A DNA stretch of 39,497 nucleotides from Caproicibacter sp002399225 (GTDB taxonomy: Bacteria; Bacillota; Clostridia; Oscillospirales; Acutalibacteraceae). The notes under the pieces were generated by a model. That model saw only the letters and a program-made list of their open reading frames with translations. It made no database searches and was not told the origin of the DNA. The stretch lies in contig DAIOKN010000022.1 of the NCBI GenBank assembly GCA_036756705.1, positions 1 through 39,497 on the forward strand. The letters run 5' to 3'. Both the position numbers and the translations under genes were made by a program. Shown here piece by piece: positions 24,974-32,416 of this stretch. Positions within the stretch are counted from its first letter, which is position 1; the number at the start of each line of letters is the position of its first letter.

Positions 24974-25663
24974 TCAACTTTTAACTTTCGTCACTTTTCC
25001 GGTTTTGGTATCCAAGCTGTAGAAATAGGCCGGATAGGAGCTGTTGTCCCCCCCACTGGGCATCTGCTGCGTCCGGTACACAATTGCTCCGTTTTTGTAG
25101 GACGCGGTAATCGCGGTACTGCCGCACAACCCCCCAAAACCGTCTGTTGAACAGACTTTCGTTTTTCCGGAGCCGTCCAGCCTGATCTTATCAATTTCAT
25201 CCAGCGTATTGAAATAGTAGACCCAGTTCCCCGCGAGGCACGGGCACAAAACGATGTCGTTCACAATCACTTTCTCCCCGCTGCCGTCTTTTTTCCTGAC
25301 ATGAAGCTTGCAGTTGTCCCGATTGCTGTCGTAGGCTTCCCAGGTCCCGTCCGTGCTGATCTCGTATCCTTTGTTATCTTTCGACTCCACGCTCGGCGCC
25401 GCGCCGGAAGAAGCCGGAACCGTGCCGCGGGCAGAACGGTTCCGGGAAGCGGCGCTCTTTGCTGCAACGGAAACCGCCGAAGCCGTTTCGGAAGCAGCAC
25501 TTTGCGGCCGGGTTACAGAAGACTCTTCCGCCTGTGAGCTGATACTTTGGCTTGAGCTTTGACCGGAGCGGCTGCTCACAGGCGGAGACGTTTTCGCCTT
25601 GCACCCGGCCAGGATCAAAAGACCTGCCATTGCCCCCGAAAAGAATAAATTTCTAAGACTCAT
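24974..25663 (-). CDS. DUF5050-like secreted lipoprotein, last gene of the Rnf-like unit
   Basis: 229 residues. Lipoprotein signal MSLRNLFFSGAMAGLLILAGC (lipobox LAGC, Cys at 21), a Ser/Ala-rich linker to about 95, then repeats of a beta-propeller-like type with W/Y-rich strands: WVYYFNTLDEIDKIRLDGSGKTKV and AYFYSLDTKTGKVTKV. This resembles DUF5050/LRP1-like propeller segments, though short for a full propeller. It starts 3 bases after the NUDIX gene, with AGGGGAG upstream, so is probably cotranscribed with the Rnf-like genes; a role in that complex is only suggested by position. Confidence 0.78.
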   Translation of the reverse strand: MSLRNLFFSGAMAGLLILAGCKAKTSPPVSSRSGQSSSQSISSQAEESSVTRPQSAASETASAVSVAAKSAASRNRSARGTVPASSGAAPSVESKDNKGYEISTDGTWEAYDSNRDNCKLHVRKKDGSGEKVIVNDIVLCPCLAGNWVYYFNTLDEIDKIRLDGSGKTKVCSTDGFGGLCGSTAITASYKNGAIVYRTQQMPSGGDNSSYPAYFYSLDTKTGKVTKVKS

Positions 25664-25666
25664 TGA

Positions 25667-26137
25667 TTAAGACTCCCCTTTTAGGTTGTTCCCTTTTTCA
25701 CCGAGAAACCGCAGCGCCCGCAGAAACAGCGCCGGGTGAATCTCCGGGTAGGTCAGGTTCCCGGGCAGACCGTCCAGAAAAGTAATTTCAGCCATCTCAT
25801 ACGGCGGAAGCGGGCCGAGCGTTTCGATTTCCGCAAAGTAAAGCATCCCGAAAAATTCCCTGCCGCCGTTGATCTCTCCCGTCACGGAGTATACGCCGAT
25901 CCGCGTGAGCGCATACCGCAGGGCGCCGGTTTCTTCGAAAAGTTCCCGCCGGGCGGCGTGTTCGATTTTTTCTTCCGGCTCGCGGTGCCCGCCTGGCATT
26001 TCCCAGGTCCGCCGTTCCCGGTGCCGGCAAAGCACCCATTTTCCGCGGCAGCGGGCGGCGATCACCGCGTATTTCAGCAGGGAGGGATCGGCATCCGCGT
26101 AAAAGCGGACCGCCGTATCGCTTGCATGGTTTCCCAT
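25667..26137 (-). CDS. NUDIX hydrolase
   Basis: 156 residues. The Nudix box is complete: GGHREPEEKIEHAARRELFEETGA, at about residues 56-79, with the REfEETG core acid residues. Upstream VLCRHRERRTWEMPGG is typical of nucleotide pyrophosphatases of the 8-oxo-dGTP diphosphatase-like group, but substrate is not determinable from sequence. The frame opens at 26251; the ATG at 26137, with GAAGGG upstream and 2 bases after the rnfA stop, is the better start. The overlap-like spacing ties it to the rnfA end. Confidence 0.85.
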   Translation of the reverse strand: MGNHASDTAVRFYADADPSLLKYAVIAARCRGKWVLCRHRERRTWEMPGGHREPEEKIEHAARRELFEETGALRYALTRIGVYSVTGEINGGREFFGMLYFAEIETLGPLPPYEMAEITFLDGLPGNLTYPEIHPALFLRALRFLGEKGNNLKGES

Positions 26138-26139
26138 TG

Positions 26140-26727
26140 TTAAAACACCCTTCCCCCGGCAAATCCCGCAAACGCCATGGAGAGAATGCCAAGATACAGG
26201 ATCGAAGCGGGAAGGCCGCGAAACGCCTGCGGCATATCCGGATTGCGGCAAACCGCCAGCGCATGGCTCAAAACCACGGACGCGAGATAGAACGCGGCGC
26301 CGGTCCCAAGCGCATACCCGGCCGCCTGGACCGGATCGAGTGAAAAGCTCCGCCGAAGGTACGGCATCGCCAGCACTACGGTGTTGACGGCGGCCGGAGC
26401 CAGAAGCGGCGCGATTTTTTCTTCCGCGCAGGCGGGAAGGACAATCCGCAGTAGAACAAAAGTGACCGCATATGCGGCCGCCGCCACCGCCGCAAAGCAG
26501 GAAGCGCGCACCAGCCCCGCATTCCCGGAAACGGGCAGAAGCGGGTCAAGCCAGACGCCGGCAAACATGGAAAGCAGTGTAAACCAGGTCACCAGCAGGG
26601 CGTAAATGCCGACCGTATCCGGGCGCTGTGCACAACGCAACGCCCGGCTGAACCCGGCGCCGCCGGTGAACAGAAGGTTTTCCGCGCCGACCGCCGCAAA
26701 AGCGGTCAACAGCAGTCTGATAAACAT
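26140..26727 (-). CDS. rnfA: RnfA-like membrane subunit lacking the cluster cysteines
   Basis: 195 residues, about six membrane helices, recognisable as RnfA/NqrE from the C-terminal DMPQAFRGLPASILYLGILSMAFAGFAG and the inverted-repeat layout. In canonical RnfA, two cysteines (in LGICPFLG and TTNCAVLG) hold half of the intramembrane [2Fe-2S] cluster. Here the aligned segments read AGFSRALR (C to S) and AVNTVVLA (C to T). The frame opens at 27255, but AAGGAGG upstream of the ATG at 26727 sets the start. It overlaps the rnfE stop by one base. Assignment to RnfA rests on the end motif and gene order; electron transfer is doubtful. Confidence 0.8.
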   Translation of the reverse strand: MFIRLLLTAFAAVGAENLLFTGGAGFSRALRCAQRPDTVGIYALLVTWFTLLSMFAGVWLDPLLPVSGNAGLVRASCFAAVAAAAYAVTFVLLRIVLPACAEEKIAPLLAPAAVNTVVLAMPYLRRSFSLDPVQAAGYALGTGAAFYLASVVLSHALAVCRNPDMPQAFRGLPASILYLGILSMAFAGFAGGRVF

Positions 26728-27371
26728 CACGGCATCCTCCTTCTTATTCTCTCCGCATGGTGCCGCGCCCGCAGCCGGTTTCCCCATTGCAGGAAAGCCG
26801 CCAGAAAGCCGAGCAGCAAAAACCCGGCAAACGGAAGATCGGCCGCGCGGCCCGCGGGAAAACCGGCCGCGAACGGAAGGGAAATTTTCCCGAGCCAGAC
26901 CGAGCGCACCAGCGCGGCCAGAAACGCCACCAGTGCAAAACCGGCGGAGCAGCCCAGGGAATCCGCCGCGACCGCGACCGCCACATGCTCCGGCGCATAT
27001 TCCTCCGCGCGGGAAAAGAGGATTGAATTGCAGATCATCAGTCCGGCAACCATGCCGAGGGCCGAAACGGAACCCGGAATCAGCAAGTCCGCAAGGCGCC
27101 CCGCCGGCACATAAAACGCGGCGGAAACCAAAAGGACTAGGGCCGGGCGAAACCAGCGCGGAACCAACATGCCCAAAAGGCAGAGCACCAGCGATGACGG
27201 AAGCGACAGGGCCAAAAACAGAACGGAAAGCGCCGCGGCGTTTTTCAGATTCCACGCAGCCGCCGCAATCGGGTACATGCCAAGCGCCCCAACCAGCACG
27301 GGGTTCCGGAACAGCATCCCGTTCAGAAAAATCTGAACCGCCCCGCGCAGAAGCAGTCGATTCTTTTTCAT
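26727..27371 (-). CDS. rnfE: RnfE-like membrane subunit lacking the cluster cysteines
   Basis: 214 residues, multiple helices, RnfE/NqrD family. Recognised from NPVLVGALGMYP near residue 23-34 and the ILFSRAEEYA segment. The canonical motifs are GLCP and VNCIILGRAE; here the cysteines are replaced (GMYP, and NSILFSRAE with a shifted C two residues earlier). A C-terminal basic tail RHHAERIRRRMP is unusual. It begins 4 bases inside the end of rnfD (ATGA overlap), so no rnfG lies between them, whereas classical operons have rnfG there. The ATG has GGAGG-like sequence inside the rnfD end. Confidence 0.8.
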   Translation of the reverse strand: MKKNRLLLRGAVQIFLNGMLFRNPVLVGALGMYPIAAAAWNLKNAAALSVLFLALSLPSSLVLCLLGMLVPRWFRPALVLLVSAAFYVPAGRLADLLIPGSVSALGMVAGLMICNSILFSRAEEYAPEHVAVAVAADSLGCSAGFALVAFLAALVRSVWLGKISLPFAAGFPAGRAADLPFAGFLLLGFLAAFLQWGNRLRARHHAERIRRRMP

Positions 27372-28339
27372 GCAGCCGCCCCCTCCCAGCCGCGGAGCCG
27401 GAACACCGCGGAATCGATCACCGGAGCCGCGGCATTTGCCACCAGCAGCGCAAAGCAGGCGCCCTGCTCATAGGCGCCGAACCAGCGGAACGCCATGGTC
27501 ATCGCCCCGGCGAAAGCGCCGTACAGGCACCGCCCCGGGAACGTGCGCGGCGAAGTGACCGGGTCAGTGACCATAAACACGGAGCAGAAAAGCAGCGAGC
27601 CCGACATAATCTCATATTTGACGGAAGTCAGCGGGCTGCAAAGGATACGGGGGAACGCCGCCGCAATCAGAGCAGCCGCACCGAGAAAGCAAAGAGTCGT
27701 CTCCGCTTTCCCCGCCCCGGTCAGAAACAGCAGAAGGCCGCAAGCCCCAATGACCAGGATTAAAGTGGAGCCGAGCGGTCCCGGGAAATTCCCCCACAGC
27801 ATGTCGAGCGGGAGGATCTCCGGTTTAAAACCCTGTTTCAAAATTTCTGCCGGGGACTGGGCAACGTGGAACACCCCGGCGCCGAAAGCCGGAAACGATG
27901 CGGGCTGCGACGGGTCGAAATAGGAAAACACCCGTTTCGGCCAGCAGAGAGAGACAAACGCCACGCCGGCCGCGGCGGGATTAAACGGATTGCGCCCAAA
28001 TCCGCCGAACGGTTCCAGGGCCACCAGGACGGCAAATGCGGAGGCGGTGCAGGGAAGCCAGAGCGGCGTATTCAGCGGCAGGAGCATCGGCACCATTAGG
28101 CCTGTCACCAGCACCGAAGCCTCTGAGACGGAACCGCCCTTCCCGCGGAACAGACGGAATAAAATCCGGCACAGAAGCGCGGTCAGCACGGAAGCCCCTG
28201 CGGCTACCAGCGGACGAAGCCCATAATGGGCGACAGGGATGACCAGCAGGGCCAGCAGAGCCGCCAGCATGCTGTGCATCATGGAAGAAACGGTAAACTC
28301 GCTTTTCACATAAGGGGGAGCGGCATTCGTCAGGGTCAT
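27368..28339 (-). CDS. rnfD: RnfD-like membrane subunit with altered flavin site
   Basis: 323 residues with about nine hydrophobic helices. Family signs: FGGFGRNPFNPAAAGVAF, VTDPVTSPRTFPGR and FRWFGAYEQGACFALLVANAAAPVID. In ordinary RnfD a threonine in a (S/T)GATPLA-like segment carries covalent FMN. The aligned segment here is AQSPAEIL, with Ser in place of the acceptor Thr. Frame opens at 28432 but the ATG at 28339 overlaps the rnfC stop in ATGA. Its position between rnfC and rnfE is as in classical clusters. Whether Ser can accept FMN here is unknown. Confidence 0.82.
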   Translation of the reverse strand: MTLTNAAPPYVKSEFTVSSMMHSMLAALLALLVIPVAHYGLRPLVAAGASVLTALLCRILFRLFRGKGGSVSEASVLVTGLMVPMLLPLNTPLWLPCTASAFAVLVALEPFGGFGRNPFNPAAAGVAFVSLCWPKRVFSYFDPSQPASFPAFGAGVFHVAQSPAEILKQGFKPEILPLDMLWGNFPGPLGSTLILVIGACGLLLFLTGAGKAETTLCFLGAAALIAAAFPRILCSPLTSVKYEIMSGSLLFCSVFMVTDPVTSPRTFPGRCLYGAFAGAMTMAFRWFGAYEQGACFALLVANAAAPVIDSAVFRLRGWEGAAA

Positions 28340-29361
28340 GGATTGCACTTGCCTTCTTTGAATTTTTCCGCACGCGCCACTGCGGCAGCCAAATTGATCT
28401 GAGATGGGCAAACAACGCTGCACGCCTCGCACCGGACGCAGCGTTCAACGTTGAACAGCCGGAACGGGTCCGGGGAACCGGACTCCATCTGCTGCAGGAT
28501 CATCCACGGCAAGATCCCGCGCGGACAGGCCCGTTGACACCGCCCGCATCCAATGCAGGGCAAAACGGTGCGCCGGGGCGGCCGCTTCATTGCAAGAACG
28601 CAACGGGTTGTCGCCGTTACGGGTCCGGAAAGATCGGTGACGCTTCTACCGTTAACTGAAGCGCCGACGACGGCCAGCGCCGTTTCCGGAAGCGGTTCCC
28701 CGGCGGAAAGGACTTCTCCTATCGGCGTACCGAGGCGCGCCCGGCAGTTTTTCCACCGCCGGGCGCCGTCCCCGGCCACCGTCACCACCGTTTCACTCTG
28801 CGCCAGACCGCGGTCCGCCGCATCCGACAGGGCAAGACAGGCTTGCCCGCCGAGAAACCCCGCCTTCCGCCCGGTTTCCGACAGCGCCCGGCGCAGGAGG
28901 ACCAAAGCCGGGTAACGGCCGCCTGCGGTCAGGAACATGGTGCCGGAACAGTCTTTCTGTACTCGCTGGACTTCTTTTTGATTTGCCGCCGCAATTTTCC
29001 CCACCGAAGCGCCGCATGCACGCACCGCCAGCTCCAGCCCGGCGGCAATCCGGGACGCGCTCTCGCGGAGCACCGCCTGTTCGGCGGAGGTCATCGGATC
29101 TTCGTCGAAACAGACGGCGATAAGGACCCTGGTTTCTGCGGCGGCAAACCACATCAGTTTTTCCTCCAGAGGTTTTCCGTCCAGTTCATCCACAATGCCG
29201 GCGGTCCGCGCCGCATTCAGGATTGCGGCGGTTCCGGCTTTTTTCCGGCGCAGCGGCGCGAACATTTTCGGCACCGGAAGCGTCTTCGGTGCCGGAAGCG
29301 TAGCGATCGGCTGTTTGAGCGAAAGCTCTTTCGCCGGCTCTAGTTTGATTCCGCACGGCAT
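28336..29361 (-). CDS. rnfC: RnfC-like subunit, shortened, two [4Fe-4S] motifs kept
   Basis: 341 residues against about 430-450 usual. The N-terminus keeps a weak GIxxEPxKELSLKQPI...LPAPK block, but the lipoyl-like module that normally follows is missing, and the usual FMN/NADH segment GLGGAGFPTHxK is replaced by GIVDELDGKPLEEK. Both ferredoxin motifs are intact: C269, C272, C275, C279 (followed by P) and C308, C311, C314, C318 (followed by P). The middle shows VVTVAGDGARRW and RLGTPIGEVL, typical of RnfC. GGAGGT precedes the ATG, 15 bases after rpe. It can probably still carry electrons, but NADH binding looks doubtful. Confidence 0.82.
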   Translation of the reverse strand: MPCGIKLEPAKELSLKQPIATLPAPKTLPVPKMFAPLRRKKAGTAAILNAARTAGIVDELDGKPLEEKLMWFAAAETRVLIAVCFDEDPMTSAEQAVLRESASRIAAGLELAVRACGASVGKIAAANQKEVQRVQKDCSGTMFLTAGGRYPALVLLRRALSETGRKAGFLGGQACLALSDAADRGLAQSETVVTVAGDGARRWKNCRARLGTPIGEVLSAGEPLPETALAVVGASVNGRSVTDLSGPVTATTRCVLAMKRPPRRTVLPCIGCGRCQRACPRGILPWMILQQMESGSPDPFRLFNVERCVRCEACSVVCPSQINLAAAVARAEKFKEGKCNP

Positions 29362-29376
29362 CGTACCGCACCTCCG

Positions 29377-30027
29377 TCAGCAGCGGCCTGTTTCGGCCGA
29401 CGCTTTGAGTTCCCGGATCGCAGCCCGCGCGTCCAGCGCACGAAAGACAGCGGTTCCCGCAACGCTGACATCCACGCCCGCCTGGGCGGCCAGAGCGATG
29501 GTCTCCGGGTTGATTCCGCCGTCCACCTGGACCAGAAGCTCCGGCTTCTTCTGCTTTAACGCACGGACTTTCGCCATCATCTTCGGCATAAACTTCTGCC
29601 CGCCGAACCCGGGTTCCACCGTCATCACCAGTACCATGGAAAGCCGGTCGAGAAACGGGAAGACCTCCTGCACAGGCGTGCCGGGCTTCACTGCCATCGC
29701 CGGCTTCGCGCCGCCTGCCCGGATCGCCTCGATGGTCTTGCCGGGGTCCGAGAAAGACTCCACATGAAATGAGATGACGTCGGCGCCCGCCTTTAAAAAC
29801 ACAGGCACATAGCGCAGCGGTTCGTCGATCATCAGATGAACGTCGAACGGCTTGTCCGTATACTGCCGCATCGCGGCGACCACCGGCGGGCCGAATGTCA
29901 GGTTCGGCCCGAAATGTCCGTCCATCACGTCCAGGTGGATCCAGTCCGCGCCCGAAATATCCATTCGGATGATTTCGTCACTCAGTTTTGAAAAATCCGA
30001 CGCCAGCATGGAAGAAGCGATCAGCAT
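29377..30027 (-). CDS. rpe: Ribulose-phosphate 3-epimerase
   Basis: Interconverts ribulose and xylulose 5-phosphate in the pentose phosphate pathway. 216 residues, TIM barrel, with SMLASDF at the N-terminus, the metal-binding HLDVMDGHFGPNLTFGP, HLMI (metal-binding His), MTVEPGFGGQKF and the terminal VDGGIN and AGTAVF phosphate-binding segments. GGAGGA precedes the ATG, and a promoter lies 30 bases upstream. It leads a unit that continues into rnfC 15 bases later; the join of a sugar epimerase with Rnf-like genes is unusual. Confidence 0.97.
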   Translation of the reverse strand: MLIASSMLASDFSKLSDEIIRMDISGADWIHLDVMDGHFGPNLTFGPPVVAAMRQYTDKPFDVHLMIDEPLRYVPVFLKAGADVISFHVESFSDPGKTIEAIRAGGAKPAMAVKPGTPVQEVFPFLDRLSMVLVMTVEPGFGGQKFMPKMMAKVRALKQKKPELLVQVDGGINPETIALAAQAGVDVSVAGTAVFRALDARAAIRELKASAETGRC

Positions 30028-30057
30028 GTTCTATTCCTCCCCATTTTAACGTTCTTT

Positions 30058-30086
30058 ATTTTACCCTACTTCTTTTCTTTTTTCAA
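30058..30086 (-). promoter_or_regulatory. Promoter of the rpe-rnf unit
   Basis: TTGAAA (30081-30086) - 17 bp - TAAAAT (30058-30063) on the minus strand. Directly upstream, at 30112-30138, GTCTGCCGG and CCGGCAGAC form a 9-bp stem. The 330-base gap 30028-30357 otherwise holds only the terminator of the 3D-domain gene and GC-rich dyads. Confidence 0.65.
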
Positions 30087-30275
30087 CTGAATTTTGCCCG
30101 TTGTCACAGGTGTCTGCCGGAGCCTGGCCCCGGCAGACAATCTATGATTAAGCGGTTTCAATATATTGGTCCCGCACTCTTATAGTATGCTGCGGATTCA
30201 ATTTTGGCAGTAAAAAAGCCGCACATCGGTCGATTCCCTCTTTTGCCCCCGCGGGGGCTTTCTTTCGTCCCGCGC

Positions 30276-30306
30276 AAAAAGGGCGGAGGCTTCGCAGCCT
30301 CCGCCC
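30276..30306 (-). terminator. Terminator of the G5/3D-domain gene
   Basis: GGGCGGAGGC and GCCTCCGCCC form a 10-bp stem with a 6-base loop, followed on the minus strand by five T residues. Located 52 bases after the stop. Confidence 0.88.
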
Positions 30307-30357
30307 AGGTTGTGCGGGAAAACAGGGTCTTCGGGCCCGGCTTCATCATCCGCGCTG

Positions 30358-31815
30358 TTACAGGATATAAACGTTCATCGTCCTGGTGCCGATCTTCATG
30401 CACTGCGAATAGGAATCGTAGTACAAATCGGCGATGATGGCGCCGCGCATTGCGGCCCCGCCCGTGTCGGCGGCAACCGCATAACCGTAAACCAGTTCTC
30501 CGTCCGGCGAGCAGATATACAGCTTTGTGCCATAAGGAATGATGCTAGGATTTACGGCGACGCGCCCGAACGCGGCTTTCGCACCCGTAGAGGTAGTGCC
30601 TCCCCCGGTATAGCAGGAACATCTTCCGGTCAGGACCCGCTTAAAGTGAAGCGGCCTGCCGTTTCCGTCCAATGCCGTCCCGTTGGAACTGATCGCCGTA
30701 ACCGCGCTCCGCTTTGTGCCGAACGCCGTGACCTGGCTGACCGGCTGCTTGACAACCGTTGTGCTGACGTCCTGCGTGCCGGTCACTTTGCCTTCAATCA
30801 GCTTCTGGCGCACAACAACCTGCTCGCTTCCATTTTCACCCACCGTCTGGATCTTCGTCTTGCCGGCGGGGAGAGAAGCGTCCTTCTTTGTGACGCTTTG
30901 AAACAGAATGGGGCGCGTCTCCGTCACTTCTTTGTAGGCCACCCGGGAAACTCCGATTTTCATTCCGGCGCTGACCTTTTCGTCCAGTGCAACGCTCAGA
31001 GTATCTTCCGGTCCAAGCTGTACCCCCGCCTGCCGGATCGCTTCTGAAACGCTGCCTGCGCGCACGGTGGCAGAAACCTCGCTGCCATCCGCGGCGATCG
31101 TGACCTGAACCATCCGGGTAACCTGAATCTTGTCACCGTCTTTTACCAGTTTGCTTTCGGCGGGAGTCACCAGGTCGTCGGAATCCAGTGTAACACCGGC
31201 TGTCTTCAGAACGTCGCTCACCGTGTCGCCGTAATGGGCAACCACGGTTTTTACGGTTCCGTCCGCCTCAACGCTGACTTTCCGCGCGGTTTTTACCGAG
31301 ATAACGGCATCGCCTGCATGGTTTGGATCGTCGCTGCGAGCAATCAGGTCGCCCGGGCTGGTCTTCACGCCCGCTTTCAGCAGGATCTGAGCCGTTTCCG
31401 GAGAGGTCATCTCCACCCGGCTTGCAACCCCGTCGCACAAAACGGTCGCACTGTGGGTGGCCGCCATAACCGTCCCCACGGAACCTACCGTAACCAGAAC
31501 CATCAGCGCAAGCGCGGCGACTTTTTTGAAGAACATGGAATGCAGCAGGGATTCCCGATTCGGGACCCGGCTGTGGAACAGCAGGATCGCGGCCTCTTTC
31601 CGCTTTCGCAGCGATGCGGTCATCCGTCGAAGAAGCCCGGCTTTTTTTGCTGAATTCCAATTTTTCCAAAGCCCCATGAAAAAGCTGCAAAACCATGCTT
31701 TCACTCTTTTTACAGAAACGCCGGCCCGCCGTGAAAACCCGGACCGGAAAGAAAACTTCATCGCTTTTGCAAGCCTCCGGAAAAACCGGAGAACAGGCTC
31801 GAATTTCTTACGCAT
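30358..31815 (-). CDS. YabE-like cell-wall protein with G5 and 3D domains
   Basis: 485 residues from the ATG at 31815, which has AAAAAGGTG upstream; the frame extends to 31938 without a ribosome site. The N-terminal 90 residues are highly basic, then one membrane helix (about 97-119, ALALMVLVTVGSVGTVMAA). The extracellular part has DUF348-type repeats (about 122-290), a G5 domain (about 295-370) and a C-terminal 3D domain with the three-aspartate pattern, including D450 in DTGG, D463 and D467. These are peptidoglycan-acting, spore-germination or resuscitation-type lytic proteins. The unusual basic N-terminus may hold regulatory information. Possible WalR-type sites lie in the upstream region. 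Confidence 0.87.
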   Translation of the reverse strand: MRKKFEPVLRFFRRLAKAMKFSFRSGFSRRAGVSVKRVKAWFCSFFMGLWKNWNSAKKAGLLRRMTASLRKRKEAAILLFHSRVPNRESLLHSMFFKKVAALALMVLVTVGSVGTVMAATHSATVLCDGVASRVEMTSPETAQILLKAGVKTSPGDLIARSDDPNHAGDAVISVKTARKVSVEADGTVKTVVAHYGDTVSDVLKTAGVTLDSDDLVTPAESKLVKDGDKIQVTRMVQVTIAADGSEVSATVRAGSVSEAIRQAGVQLGPEDTLSVALDEKVSAGMKIGVSRVAYKEVTETRPILFQSVTKKDASLPAGKTKIQTVGENGSEQVVVRQKLIEGKVTGTQDVSTTVVKQPVSQVTAFGTKRSAVTAISSNGTALDGNGRPLHFKRVLTGRCSCYTGGGTTSTGAKAAFGRVAVNPSIIPYGTKLYICSPDGELVYGYAVAADTGGAAMRGAIIADLYYDSYSQCMKIGTRTMNVYIL

Positions 31816-31909
31816 AAATTCACCTTTTTTCTTCAGCCGGAGCGGGATTTTCACATCTCTTTCCCCACTTGCCGGCCTTCCGTACTGAGGAATTACATCA
31901 ATGTGTTGT

Positions 31910-31938
31910 ATTATATTCACCAAATGCCTATATGTCAA
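31910..31938 (-). promoter_or_regulatory. Perfect-consensus promoter of the G5/3D-domain gene
   Basis: TTGACA (31933-31938) - 17 bp - TATAAT (31910-31915) on the minus strand, about 95 bases before the start. Confidence 0.85.
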
Positions 31939-31939
31939 A

Positions 31940-32372
31940 TCTTATCTTTGCCCTTGTTTGTGCAACATGCACAAGCTCCGACCATTTTAAATTCTTATTT
32001 TGACATTAAAATCGGTGGTGCCTTGTTTTGGCCCCCCCTGTTTTCTGTGCAACATGTAAGAAAATGACGGTTACAAACCTGTAACAGTTGTAACAGAGTT
32101 GTTTTTTATGCTTCCCAAGCAACAAAATGGCTACAAACTCATTCATATTTTGTTCATACGATCTCCGGAAAGCGCATGGATGCTGAGTTTTTTGGTGATT
32201 TCCTAAATTCGCCAAAGATGTAACGAACTGTAAAAAATTGTCGTTAAATTTTCACTTCGAAAAATTGGTCCCCCGCGCGTTTTTGACCGACGTTCCAACT
32301 CAAGAAAGGACCGTCATTCCATGACGCGGTCCTTTCTGCCAACCCTAGGAATCAAATTGATATGGAAATAAA
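31940..32372. other. Unexplained AT-rich stretch between the G5/3D gene and rpsI
   Basis: About 430 bases with no credible coding frame. It contains clustered TGTAAC-type repeats and a near-perfect hairpin at 32303-32337 (15-bp stem with a 2-base bulge and a 3-base TCC loop) without a following T-run, so it is not a simple terminator. It may be a regulatory RNA or the 5' region of the G5/3D gene. Confidence 0.4.
32070..32086 (-). promoter_or_regulatory. WalR-like direct repeat
   Basis: On the minus strand TGTTAC - 5 bp - TGTAAC fits the WalR pattern TGTWAH-N5-TGTWAH. A further TGTTAC lies 3 bases upstream, and TGTAAC-N4-TGTAAA lies on the plus strand at 32219-32234. Distance to the -35 is about 130 bases, so a role is uncertain. 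Confidence 0.4.
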
Positions 32373-32405
32373 AAAGTCCCGCAGATTTACAAATCTGCGG
32401 GAACA
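32373..32405 (-). terminator. Terminator of rplM-rpsI
   Basis: CCCGCAGATTTG and AAATCTGCGGG form a long stem, followed on the minus strand by a six-T run. Just after the rpsI stop. Confidence 0.9.
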
Positions 32406-32416
32406 AAACATGCAAA

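Noticed and set aside
26606..27763. 385-codon plus-strand frame
   Set aside because: Antisense to rnfA, rnfE and rnfD; low-complexity Arg/Pro-rich.
32006..32215. 69-codon minus-strand frame upstream of the G5/3D gene
   Set aside because: TTG start without a ribosome site; its composition is that of intergenic sequence with repeats.
32303..32337. Strong hairpin as a terminator
   Set aside because: No T-run on either side and no gene ending nearby; left as an unexplained structure.
31940..32372. ydaO (c-di-AMP) riboswitch ahead of the cell-wall gene
   Set aside because: None of the conserved ydaO segments I know could be found.
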